Source: an uncultured bacterium (GTDB taxonomy: Bacteria > Dictyoglomota > Dictyoglomia > Dictyoglomales > Dictyoglomaceae). From it: DNA of 64,000 bases. The notes under the pieces were generated by a model. That model worked only from the letters and a program-made list of their open reading frames with translations, made no database searches and had not been told where the DNA came from. A program made the position numbers and the translations under genes. Where the stretch lies: contig CALHLF010000018.1 in the NCBI GenBank assembly GCA_938034905.1, forward strand, positions 1-64,000, in the 5' to 3' direction. Of the stretch, positions 1-7,288 are shown piece by piece. Position 1 is the first letter of the stretch. The number at the start of each line of letters is the position of its first letter.

Positions 1-1023
1 ATAAGTATCATCTATTATAAGAATCCCCATTTTACCCTTTTTTAAATTTAACCTTTGATAAGGAAAAGATAAATTATTTATTCTTTCTTTTATTAATTCT
101 TCCGAAATATCAGAAAAAACAAGAAAAAATAAAGATAAACTTCCCAGCAAGTTTTGATAAATTTCTAAGGGATAATAAGAGATGTAAAATTCTATTTTTT
201 TTCCATTAGGAAATAAGATTTCAATTTTAGCATTATCATTTCCATATTCCACTTTTCCTCTTACATCATTTTTCTCTTTAAATCCAAAGCGGATTTTTTG
301 AATATTTAATGGAAGAGAAGCATATATCTTATTACACCAAAAATCATCACCATTCAAAACTGCCCATCCATTAGATTGAAGATATTCAAATATTTCTGCC
401 TTTGCTTTTGCAATATTTTCCTGGGAGCCTAACCTTCCTATATGTGCTGTCCCTATATTTGTTATTAATGCATAGTTAGGCTTTGCTATTTTACTTAATA
501 TTTTTATATCTCCCAAGTTTCTCATCGCTAACTCTAATATTAGCAATTCAGAATTTTCATCAGCTTCCAAAATACTTAACGGAACCCCTATTTCATTGTT
601 AAAATTTTCTTTACTAAAATGAAGAGGAATCAAATCTCTAAAAAGTTCTATAGTAAAGTATTTTGTGGATGTTTTTCCTGAACTTCCTGTTATACCAATA
701 ACTTTAAATCTATTTTTATCTCTATAATAACTGGCAAGATCTTGAAGAGCTAAGAGAGTATCTTTAACTTTAATAGCAAAATTATTATCATTTAACATAT
801 TTAAATCTACTTCTTTACTAAAAATTATTCCCTTTGCTCCATTTTTAATAGCGGAATAAATAAAATTATGACCATCATATTTCTCTCCTAAGAGGGGAAT
901 AAAAAGATCTCCTTCTTTAATTTTTCGTGAATCTGTAGAAATAGAGGATATCTCAGTTTCTAAATTACCCTTTATTAATTCTCCATTGACAGCCTCTAAA
1001 ATCTCTCTTAGCTTTAATTTCAT
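1..1023 (-). CDS. murF: UDP-N-acetylmuramoyl-tripeptide--D-alanyl-D-alanine ligase MurF (partial, 3' end outside window)
   Basis: MurF uses ATP to add D-Ala-D-Ala to the UDP-MurNAc-tripeptide, the last cytoplasmic step of the peptidoglycan stem peptide. The frame stays open from an ATG at 1023 to the window edge, so about 341 residues are visible and the C-terminus is cut off. The Mur-ligase ATP loop GITGSSGKTS lies near residue 107 and a MurF-type LELAMRNLGDI segment near residue 165. Central-domain residues such as NIGTAHIGRLGS follow. Its ATG overlaps the murE stop as ATGA, so the two are translationally coupled. The position directly after murE in a dcw cluster supports the call. Confidence 0.93.
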   Translation of the reverse strand, partial: MKLKLREILEAVNGELIKGNLETEISSISTDSRKIKEGDLFIPLLGEKYDGHNFIYSAIKNGAKGIIFSKEVDLNMLNDNNFAIKVKDTLLALQDLASYYRDKNRFKVIGITGSSGKTSTKYFTIELFRDLIPLHFSKENFNNEIGVPLSILEADENSELLILELAMRNLGDIKILSKIAKPNYALITNIGTAHIGRLGSQENIAKAKAEIFEYLQSNGWAVLNGDDFWCNKIYASLPLNIQKIRFGFKEKNDVRGKVEYGNDNAKIEILFPNGKKIEFYISYYPLEIYQNLLGSLSLFFLVFSDISEELIKERINNLSFPYQRLNLKKGKMGILIIDDTY

Positions 1024-2495
1024 TTAATCTTCTCCTTTATATATTTTCTTGCTACTTCTTTATCATTAAAGAAAATTTTAGTTGTTCCAATTATTTGATA
1101 ATTTTCATGTCCCTTTCCTGCTATGATAACACAATCCTTAGGTTTAGCAATTTCAATAGCGGTCTTAATAGCTTGCTCTCTATTTTCTACAATAATATAG
1201 TCTTTAAAACTAACCCTCCTTATCCCCTCCTCTATATCCTTTATTATTTTAATAGGATCCTCTGTCCTTGGATTATCAGAAGTTATTATTACAAAATCAG
1301 AATATAAACCTGCAATTTCTCCCATCAATGGTCTTTTATAAGGATCTCTATCTCCACCGCATCCAAAAACTAAAATTTTTTTACCTTCAGTAAATTCAGA
1401 TATAGTTTTTAAAAGATTTAATAAACTATCAGGGGTATGGGCATAATCAACTACTACAGAAAAATCTTGTCCCTCATCGATAAATTCTAATCTTCCAGGA
1501 ACCTGAGGAAAGGATTCAAAAGCTTTTTTAATAACATCTAAATCCTCATTCAAAGCTATAGCAACAGAGGTAGCTGCCATAATATTAACTAAGTTAAATC
1601 TTCCTCTAAGCTTCAATTCTAAATCTAATATTCCCTTTGGAGTATTTAATTTAACCTTTAACCCTTCCCTCTTATTCTCTAAAAAAATAGGATAGATATC
1701 AGAATTTTCTTCAAAAGAAAACCATAAAGTTTTTTTATTGGGGAAATTAATTTTACTGACCCAATAATCGTCTTTATTTAAAATAGAGAAACCATTAGGT
1801 TTTAAGTGGTTAAAAATTCTCTTTTTTGTCTCAAAATATTCTTCCATAGTTTTATGAAAATCTAAATGATCTTGAGATAAATTAATAAAAACTACCCCAT
1901 CAAAAAATACTTCTTCTACCCTCCTTAAAGCCAAAGCATGAGAAGAAACTTCCATAGCAACATATTTTATACCATTATCTACCATTCTTTTTAAGAGAGC
2001 TTGGAGTTCAGGTGATTGAGGAGTTGTAAAGGAAGATGGTATTTCCTGATCATCTATTTTATTATATATAGTACCAATAAGTCCTGCCTTTTCTCCCTTT
2101 GTTTTCCATAAATAATATAAAAGATGAGAAGTTGTAGTTTTTCCCTTTGTTCCAGTAATTCCAATTATAGTAAGCTTCTGAGCAGGGAAATTGTTAAACC
2201 AACTTGAGAGTTTTCCCAAAGCCTTATATATATCTTTAACTTTTATATAAAGAACATCTTTATCAAAGGTTCCCTCATAATCACCTTGATAAAATACTAC
2301 TCTACTTCCCTTTTCAATAGCAGATGGTATAAACTTTTTTCCGTCTTCTTTCTGTCCTGGCATTGCAAAGAAAATAAAATTTTCCTTTATTTCTCGAGAA
2401 TCAAGAGATATTCCTGAAACTTTTTCTGGAATCTTACCTGTCATATATAAGATTTCATCCTTTATATATTCAATTCCCTCTCTTAAAGCCTTCAA
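1020..2495 (-). CDS. murE: UDP-N-acetylmuramoyl-L-alanyl-D-glutamate--2,6-diaminopimelate ligase MurE
   Basis: MurE adds the third amino acid of the peptidoglycan stem in the cytoplasm. The 491-residue protein has the Mur-ligase N-terminal domain, an ATP loop GITGTKGKTTTSHLL near residue 113, and a C-terminal domain with TSDNPRTEDP near residue 405. The DNPR motif is the family's signature for meso-diaminopimelate rather than lysine, so a DAP-type wall is inferred. The start codon is TTG at 2495: it overlaps the ftsI stop as TTGA and has GGGAGG upstream at a good distance. It lies between ftsI and murF, as in many dcw clusters. Length is normal. Confidence 0.95.
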   Translation of the reverse strand: MKALREGIEYIKDEILYMTGKIPEKVSGISLDSREIKENFIFFAMPGQKEDGKKFIPSAIEKGSRVVFYQGDYEGTFDKDVLYIKVKDIYKALGKLSSWFNNFPAQKLTIIGITGTKGKTTTSHLLYYLWKTKGEKAGLIGTIYNKIDDQEIPSSFTTPQSPELQALLKRMVDNGIKYVAMEVSSHALALRRVEEVFFDGVVFINLSQDHLDFHKTMEEYFETKKRIFNHLKPNGFSILNKDDYWVSKINFPNKKTLWFSFEENSDIYPIFLENKREGLKVKLNTPKGILDLELKLRGRFNLVNIMAATSVAIALNEDLDVIKKAFESFPQVPGRLEFIDEGQDFSVVVDYAHTPDSLLNLLKTISEFTEGKKILVFGCGGDRDPYKRPLMGEIAGLYSDFVIITSDNPRTEDPIKIIKDIEEGIRRVSFKDYIIVENREQAIKTAIEIAKPKDCVIIAGKGHENYQIIGTTKIFFNDKEVARKYIKEKIK

Positions 2496-4060
2496 TTTAT
2501 CATCCTCCCATATATCACTAAATTTTTCACAATTTCTCCAAATATAGGAACCACTGTTTCCCTTGCATAATTTCCTATTTGCGGTTCTTGTAACATAACT
2601 ATAATAGCATAGGTTTTTTCAGGTAAAAATAGATATCCCAAGAAAAAATGGTTTGAGGCATTATTTTTATAGCCATCTTTTACAGAGATCTGTGCAGTTC
2701 CAGTTTTACCTGCAATGTTATATCCTTGCCAATTAAGGCTATTAGCAGTTCCTTCTTTTACCACTTTATATAAATAACTTAATATTTTTTTAGATGTCTC
2801 CTCTGATATTATCTGAGATAATCTTACTGGAGAATTATTAAAAATAATTTTACCCTCCTGATCCTCAATCTTTCTTATCCAATGAAGTTCATTTAACCAA
2901 CCTTTATTAGCTATGCAGGTAAAAGACCATAAAAGCTTAATTGGAGAAAGAGCTATTCCTTGTCCAAAACCAATGGTGCCTCGTGTGAAATGGCTTTCTT
3001 TTAAATTTGATATTAAAAAGTCTTTAGAATTTACGAGTATATCTCCAGGAATTGGCAAGTCTAAATTAAAAAGTCTTATATATTTACTCCAAAGATTAGG
3101 GCTTATCTTTTTGGAAAGTTTGTAAAAATAAATATTACAAGACTCTACAATCGCCTTTTCTAAATTTACTTTTCCATGTCTTTTGACACATTTAATCACA
3201 TGTCCATCTATATTTTCTTCACCTTTACACTCTATTTCTTCCATAGGATCCATCATATTTTCTTCTAAAGCAATAACTGCAGTAAAAATTTTAAAGACAG
3301 AGCCAGGCTCATATATAGCATTTAAAGGATAATAATCCTGCAAATTTTCAAGAATATTCCATATACTTTCTTCTTCTATATCAAAACTTGGCATAACTGC
3401 TAAAGCTAACATTTCTCCTGTACTAACATCAATTATCCCTATCATTCCACCCTTTGCTTTATAACTTTCTATTCCTTTCTTTAAATAATTTCCACATATA
3501 ATCTGCATTTCCTTATCAATGGTAAGATATATATTTTTTCCTTCCCTCAACCACGGATCTAAAATTGCCTCTAATCCATATAGTCCTTGATTATCAACTC
3601 CTACTAATCCCAATAAAGGAGAAGTAGCTAAGGATACAGGATAGGCTCTATATGATTCTTCTACTAAAAATATTTTATTATTGGCTAAATACCTTTTCAC
3701 TCTATTCAACTCGTGAGATGTTAATATTCTTTTAATCCAAACAAAGTTTGAGTTTAAATTTAATTTAGTTTTAAGAATTTCCTTTGAAATATTTAAATCC
3801 TTACTTAATCTTTCTATTAATCTGTTTTTATCTTTTTCTGAAATATTTAGAGGATTTATAGCTAAGGAATTTTTATTTATATTGAATGCTAATTCTTCCC
3901 CTTTTCTATCATAAATAATTCCCCTTTTTACAGAAGCATTTTTATTCGTATATCCTTTAAAGATAACGTTAAATTGAACTTTAAAGAGAAAAAGTTCTAT
4001 AAAAATTAAAGAGAAAATCCAAAATATAACAAAAATTTTTAACCTTCTATAATTTATCAT
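2492..4060 (-). CDS. ftsI: class B penicillin-binding protein, division transpeptidase (FtsI/SpoVD type)
   Basis: This is a membrane-anchored D,D-transpeptidase that cross-links septal peptidoglycan outside the inner membrane. The 522-residue protein has one N-terminal membrane segment (about residues 9-27), then a PBP dimerisation domain with RKGEELAFNINKNSLAI. The transpeptidase domain has the three expected motifs: S-V-F-K near residue 253 (in EPGSVFKIFTAV), S-C-N near residue 305, and KTGTAQ near residue 449. No C-terminal PASTA domains are present, so it resembles plain FtsI more than the PASTA-bearing SpoVD/PBP2x forms. It overlaps ftsL upstream and murE downstream by 4 bases each. FtsI versus SpoVD naming rests on position only. 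Confidence 0.92.
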   Translation of the reverse strand: MINYRRLKIFVIFWIFSLIFIELFLFKVQFNVIFKGYTNKNASVKRGIIYDRKGEELAFNINKNSLAINPLNISEKDKNRLIERLSKDLNISKEILKTKLNLNSNFVWIKRILTSHELNRVKRYLANNKIFLVEESYRAYPVSLATSPLLGLVGVDNQGLYGLEAILDPWLREGKNIYLTIDKEMQIICGNYLKKGIESYKAKGGMIGIIDVSTGEMLALAVMPSFDIEEESIWNILENLQDYYPLNAIYEPGSVFKIFTAVIALEENMMDPMEEIECKGEENIDGHVIKCVKRHGKVNLEKAIVESCNIYFYKLSKKISPNLWSKYIRLFNLDLPIPGDILVNSKDFLISNLKESHFTRGTIGFGQGIALSPIKLLWSFTCIANKGWLNELHWIRKIEDQEGKIIFNNSPVRLSQIISEETSKKILSYLYKVVKEGTANSLNWQGYNIAGKTGTAQISVKDGYKNNASNHFFLGYLFLPEKTYAIIVMLQEPQIGNYARETVVPIFGEIVKNLVIYGRMIN

Positions 4061-4389
4061 GGCTTTTTAAAAGAATAATCTTTATATGAAGAGACAAAAT
4101 AACTTTCTTTTTTTAAGGTGGTTTGAGTTCCATTTTCTATTCTTATTTCTAAAATATCTTGAGGATACCGTAATCCAATTTTTTTGGCTTTATTTTCCAA
4201 TTCGTATAAATTTATCCTTTTTAAAAAAAGACCTTCATAAGCTAATTTTTCTTCTTCTAATTTATTTATCTTTTTCATAAGCTCTTTATTTTCAATTCTT
4301 AATCCTGAGACCTTAATATTTATAAAAATAGCTAAAAAAATTAATAGTAGAGCTACAGTAACAAATCTAAGAACTCCCAACTTTCTCAC
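4057..4389 (-). CDS. ftsL: FtsL-like cell division protein
   Basis: This small bitopic membrane protein of about 110 residues is in the position of ftsL, between rsmH and ftsI. It has a short basic N-terminus, one membrane segment (about residues 8-27), and a heptad-like coiled coil rich in E, K and L, the classic FtsL/DivIC layout. Sequence identity in this family is very low, so the call rests on architecture and context. The start at 4389 is GTG with GAGGG just upstream; a TTG at 4380 is also possible. The gene overlaps the 3' end of rsmH by 23 bases. It would join the divisome in the inner membrane. Confidence 0.75.
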   Translation of the reverse strand: MRKLGVLRFVTVALLLIFLAIFINIKVSGLRIENKELMKKINKLEEEKLAYEGLFLKRINLYELENKAKKIGLRYPQDILEIRIENGTQTTLKKESYFVSSYKDYSFKKP

Positions 4390-5263
4390 CTACCCTCATC
4401 TTTGCACTTCTTGCTCTTGGATTTCTTTCTACTTCTTCTTTTGATGGCTTAAGAATTTTCTTTGTAATTATCTTAATTTTCCCATCTTTCTCACTATTTT
4501 TGAAAAAATTTTTAACAATTCTATCCTCTAAAGAATGATAAGTTAAAATAACAATTCTTGCACCTTCTTTTAAAAAGGGAATAATGCTTTTTAGAGAATC
4601 CTCTAAAATTTCAAGTTCATTATTCACTACTATTCTTAAAGCCTGAAAAATACGAGTTGCAGGATGAATTTTTCTCCTTGGAATATTTTTTTCAATTAGT
4701 GATACAAGATCTCCCACTTTTGAGAAGGGTTTTTTCTTTCTTTCTTCTACTATTAGTTTAGCTACTTTTTTCGAAAAAGGTTCCTCTCCATATTCAAAAA
4801 ATATTCTTTCTAAGGCCCTTTGGGAATAAGAATTAAGAATATCAGATGCTTTGAGTTTTTCATCGATAGAAAATCTCATATCTAATGGTTCATCTAAATT
4901 TTTAAAGGAAAATCCTCTTTTACTTTCTTCAAGTTGAAAAGATGACATCCCCAGGTCATATAGTATCCCATCAACTTTACGTATATTTAACATACCTAAA
5001 ACATTAGGTATTTCATTAAACGCTTTATTTATTAAAATAAATTTAGAACCTAATTTTTTTAAAACATTTTCAGCAATCTCTATACTTTCTGAATCTCTAT
5101 CAAATCCAATTAACAATCCTCTTCCTTCTAATCTTTTGAGAATTTCTTTTGAATGTCCCCCTGTTCCCACAGTAGCATCTATATATATTCCTTCAGGAAT
5201 TATATTAAGATAATCTATAACTTCTTCTAACATAACAGGGATATGAAGTGTCATCCTTTCCAT
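4367..5263 (-). CDS. rsmH: 16S rRNA (cytosine(1402)-N(4))-methyltransferase RsmH
   Basis: RsmH (MraW) methylates N4 of C1402 in the decoding centre of 16S rRNA using S-adenosylmethionine. The 298-residue protein has the family start HIPVMLEEVIDYL, the SAM-binding ATVGTGGHSKEIL (about residues 29-41), and a DGILYDLGMSSFQLEE block. The C-terminal ILTYHSLEDRIVKNFF and NPRARSAKMRV are RsmH hallmarks. The first ATG is at 5263. An internal ATG at 5254 overlaps the mraZ stop as ATGA and is an equally likely start. It is the second gene of the dcw cluster. Confidence 0.95.
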   Translation of the reverse strand: MERMTLHIPVMLEEVIDYLNIIPEGIYIDATVGTGGHSKEILKRLEGRGLLIGFDRDSESIEIAENVLKKLGSKFILINKAFNEIPNVLGMLNIRKVDGILYDLGMSSFQLEESKRGFSFKNLDEPLDMRFSIDEKLKASDILNSYSQRALERIFFEYGEEPFSKKVAKLIVEERKKKPFSKVGDLVSLIEKNIPRRKIHPATRIFQALRIVVNNELEILEDSLKSIIPFLKEGARIVILTYHSLEDRIVKNFFKNSEKDGKIKIITKKILKPSKEEVERNPRARSAKMRVGEKVGSS

Positions 5264-5691
5264 AGTTTTTCTACCTTTTCATTAATTTTCTTCATCTTCT
5301 CTAATAGATCTATCTGTTTCCTAAGATTCTCCCAATTTTGTTTGCTCCATATTTCTATATATGTCCCAATACCAATGATAACAATATCCTTATCTAACTC
5401 AGCATATTCTCTAAGATGTGAGGGAATAAGAATTCTTCCTAATTTATCCACTGTAACCTCTAAGGAACCAGAGAACCAGAATCTTTTTATATTCATAGAA
5501 GCCTCATCGGTGGGAGAAAATTCTAATAAAAACTCAGAAAATTTCTTCCATTCTTCAATAGTATATAAACGAAGACATTTATCAAATCCTCGAGTAATAT
5601 AAAATTTTTCGCCCAGTTCTTGTCTAAAAATATTGGGTATTGTAAGCCTTCCCTTTTCATCAAGAGAATGTAGATATTCCCCTATAAACAT
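5251..5691 (-). CDS. mraZ: transcriptional regulator MraZ
   Basis: MraZ is the DNA-binding autorepressor at the head of dcw clusters, with a double SpoVT/AbrB-like swapped-hairpin fold. About 146 residues are predicted. The first half begins MFIGEYLHSLDEKGRL and the second repeats the pattern with LEVTVDKLGRILIPSHLREY; each has the conserved D-x-x-G-R of the family. I place the start at the ATG at 5691, not at an upstream in-frame ATG at 5706. The 5691 start matches family N-termini and is preceded by GGAAGG at normal spacing. Three GTGG operator repeats lie just upstream, so autoregulation of the whole cluster is likely. Confidence 0.95.
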   Translation of the reverse strand: MFIGEYLHSLDEKGRLTIPNIFRQELGEKFYITRGFDKCLRLYTIEEWKKFSEFLLEFSPTDEASMNIKRFWFSGSLEVTVDKLGRILIPSHLREYAELDKDIVIIGIGTYIEIWSKQNWENLRKQIDLLEKMKKINEKVEKLWKG

Positions 5692-5700
5692 TATAATTCC

Positions 5701-5730
5701 TTCCACCCATTTCCACTTTTTACCACCTTA
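5701..5730 (-). promoter_or_regulatory. MraZ operator: three direct 10-bp repeats
   Basis: On the minus strand this stretch reads as three consecutive 10-base units: TAAGGTGGTA, AAAAGTGGAA and ATGGGTGGAA. The GTGG cores fall at 5723-5726, 5713-5716 and 5703-5706, exactly 10 bases apart, on one face of the helix. Known MraZ sites are three or four direct repeats with a G-rich core at 10-base spacing in the mraZ leader. The block lies between the predicted -10 box and the mraZ start, so bound MraZ would cover the transcription start. Confidence 0.8.
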
Positions 5731-5732
5731 AA

Positions 5733-5761
5733 ATTATATCATAGGATTATAAAAATGAAAA
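5733..5761 (-). promoter_or_regulatory. putative mraZ/dcw promoter
   Basis: On the minus strand a perfect TATAAT lies at 5733-5738. A weak -35-like TTTTCA lies at 5756-5761, with a 17-base spacer. A second TATAAT occurs at 5746-5751. Transcription would start close to the first MraZ repeat. The -35 box overlaps the T-rich tail after rnpB, so rnpB termination and dcw initiation are packed together. Confidence 0.5.
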
Positions 5762-5763
5762 AT

Positions 5764-6138
5764 AAAAAAGAGGAAGTGGACCATAAGCCGAATTCTGTTC
5801 TCTGGGATATACCCAGAGCGACAACCATCTATCTAAGGTGATGATCACTCATCACCTTCAGCGGCCAACCCGAGGGTCAGCGGGCCACCTCAACCCCTCC
5901 TATTTGGCCTTGCACCGGGTGGGGTTTGCCAAGCCAGATGGTCACCCATCTGCTGGTGAGCTCTTACCTCACCTTTTCACCCTTACCCAACTCAAAGAGA
6001 ATTGGGCGGTATCTTTTCTGTGGCACTTTCCTTCAGGTTACCCTGACTGGGCATTACCCAGCACCCTGCCCTCTGGTGTTCGGACTTTCCTCGGAATCTT
6101 TTCCGGATTCCGCGGTTGTCTGGTCCACTTCCTCTTTT
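5764..6138 (-). ncRNA. rnpB: RNase P RNA (catalytic subunit)
   Basis: This is the bacterial RNase P ribozyme, which cleaves tRNA 5' leaders. On the minus strand the 5' part has GAGGAAAGTCCGAACA (conserved region I), followed by AGTGCCACAGAAA. Further on come CCCGGTGCAAGGCCAAATAG and, near the 3' end, ACAGAATTCGGCTTAT, all conserved RNase P elements. The terminal helix P1 is perfect: GAGGAAGTGGACCA at the 5' end pairs with TGGTCCACTTCCTC at the 3' end. A T-rich tract follows the 3' strand and may end transcription. The length of about 375 bases fits a type A RNA. The gene is much G+C-richer than its surroundings. Exact ends are estimated from P1. Confidence 0.96.
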
Positions 6139-6431
6139 CTATCTTTATAAAGGTCTGTCCAAGGAATTACTTCAAAACCTCTAAATCCTTCTTTTCTTAT
6201 TATCTTCCAGTAAGGGACAGAATATTTTATTTTCTTTTCATATCCACATTCACAATAGAGAATTTTTTCTTCAATCCCATCTTCAACAGGGGTTGGAGGT
6301 TTATGTAAAACATATTTCACTAATAATATTTTACCACATTTTGGACAACGGGGAGCAGTAAGATGCTTCAAAATCTTGTCAATAAAATATAAAATTGTAA
6401 TTCCTAGAATTAAAAAAATAATTAAATTCAT
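6054..6431 (-). CDS. small membrane-anchored zinc-ribbon protein, 3' end overlapping rnpB
   Basis: Function not recognised. The predicted 125-residue protein starts MNLIIFLILGITILYFIDK, a single membrane segment. It then carries CPKCGK and, about 30 residues on, CECGYEKK, a likely Cys4 zinc ribbon. I chose the ATG at 6431, which overlaps the preceding gene's stop as ATGA; an upstream ATG at 6443 is in frame. The last 27 or so codons lie inside the predicted RNase P RNA, so the C-terminal tail from about VDQTTAESGKDSEE onward is a translation of rnpB. The zinc ribbon and coupled start argue that the frame is real. The tail may be functionally neutral. Confidence 0.6.
   Translation of the reverse strand: MNLIIFLILGITILYFIDKILKHLTAPRCPKCGKILLVKYVLHKPPTPVEDGIEEKILYCECGYEKKIKYSVPYWKIIRKEGFRGFEVIPWTDLYKDRKEEVDQTTAESGKDSEESPNTRGQGAG
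6144..6149 (-). promoter_or_regulatory. putative rnpB -10 box
   Basis: A minus-strand TATAAA at 6144-6149 lies about 6-8 bases before the predicted 5' end of RNase P RNA, the right distance for a -10 box. No convincing -35 box is seen at 16-18 bases. The hexamer lies inside the coding frame of the upstream zinc-ribbon gene. Confidence 0.4.
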
Positions 6432-7150
6432 GACTCTATCCAAAGAATTCTACCACAATTTGGACAATACACAATCTCCTCTTTTTTCTTTAGTCTATCT
6501 AATATAACTTTTGGAAGAGATAATTTACATCCTTCACATACCTCTTTATTTATTACCTTTGATATTGCTCTATTTGATTTTTGTCTCATAAGATTTTCAA
6601 ATTCTAAAAACTCCTCCATGGGAATTTCTTTTTTATTTTTTTCAATTTCTAAAGATATTAATTCTATTTCTTCTCTTAACTCCTTCAATTCCTTTTCATA
6701 TTTTTCAATTTCTAAAGAAAATTCTTCTTTAAATTTACTTAGCTCCTTTTTATATTCTGAATAGAACTTATTTTTCTCTTCCAATTCCAGGAGAATGTCC
6801 AAAATCTCGTCTTCTAACCTTCTTATTTGACCTTTTAAATTCTCCATTTCCTTTTCTAAATGTAAAGCCTCCTTTGGATTCTTAATAGTTAATGCTTTTT
6901 TCTCTTCGTCTTGATATTTATCCTTCAAACTGCTAACTTTATCTTCTCTTTCCCTCTGATTATCTTTCAAGTTTTTAATATCTTTTTCTAAAACCCTTAT
7001 CTCCTCTTCTTTTAAATTAATAAGTTCAAGCTTTTCCTTTTTAAACTTTTCATATTCTTGCTTCTTATCTATAAAGGCCTTTTCCTTCTCCTTTAAGTTA
7101 ATTACTAAATCTTGAATATTAAGAAGTTTAGGTATATTCTCTTTTTTCAT
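6428..7150 (-). CDS. coiled-coil protein with C-terminal C4 zinc ribbon (COG1579 family)
   Basis: The 240-residue protein is almost entirely a charged K/E-rich coiled coil (about residues 10-190). It ends in a zinc ribbon, CEGCKLSLP followed by CPNCGRIL, with four cysteines in two C-x-x-C pairs. This is the layout of the COG1579 zinc-ribbon family (Chlamydia CT398, Helicobacter HP0958), whose general role is unclear and may be nucleic-acid or protein binding. The start at 7150 is the only good ATG. It probably heads the transcript that continues through the membrane zinc-ribbon gene into rnpB. Confidence 0.82.
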   Translation of the reverse strand: MKKENIPKLLNIQDLVINLKEKEKAFIDKKQEYEKFKKEKLELINLKEEEIRVLEKDIKNLKDNQREREDKVSSLKDKYQDEEKKALTIKNPKEALHLEKEMENLKGQIRRLEDEILDILLELEEKNKFYSEYKKELSKFKEEFSLEIEKYEKELKELREEIELISLEIEKNKKEIPMEEFLEFENLMRQKSNRAISKVINKEVCEGCKLSLPKVILDRLKKKEEIVYCPNCGRILWIES

Positions 7151-7189
7151 TTTTTATCTTTCTCATATACAATTTAATTCTCTTATTAA

Positions 7190-7218
7190 AGCATAAGATA
7201 AAACTAAAAATGACGCAA
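7190..7218 (-). promoter_or_regulatory. putative promoter of the zinc-ribbon/rnpB transcript
   Basis: On the minus strand TTGCGT (7213-7218) and TATGCT (7190-7195) are separated by 17 bases. Both match sigma70-type hexamers at four or more positions. The site lies about 40 bases upstream of the gene at 7150, back to back with the polX promoter. Confidence 0.4.
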
Positions 7219-7250
7219 GATATATAATTCTAAAAAATAATTTTTTGAAC

Positions 7251-7279
7251 TTTTCAAGGAGAATTTTTTTCTTTAAAAT
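7251..7279 (+). promoter_or_regulatory. putative polX promoter, close to the start codon
   Basis: TTTTCA (7251-7256) and TAAAAT (7274-7279) have a 17-base spacer. Only 9 bases separate the -10 box from the polX ATG at 7289, so the mRNA would be leaderless or nearly so. An AAGGAG at 7257-7262 is too far from the ATG to serve as its ribosome binding site, and an in-frame stop lies at 7280-7282. Confidence 0.4.
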
Positions 7280-7288
7280 TAATATAGT

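Noticed and set aside
5838-6308. Open frames on the plus strand, up to 156 residues, across rnpB.
   Set aside because: They are antisense to RNase P RNA and lack start signals; the RNA gene explains the open frames.
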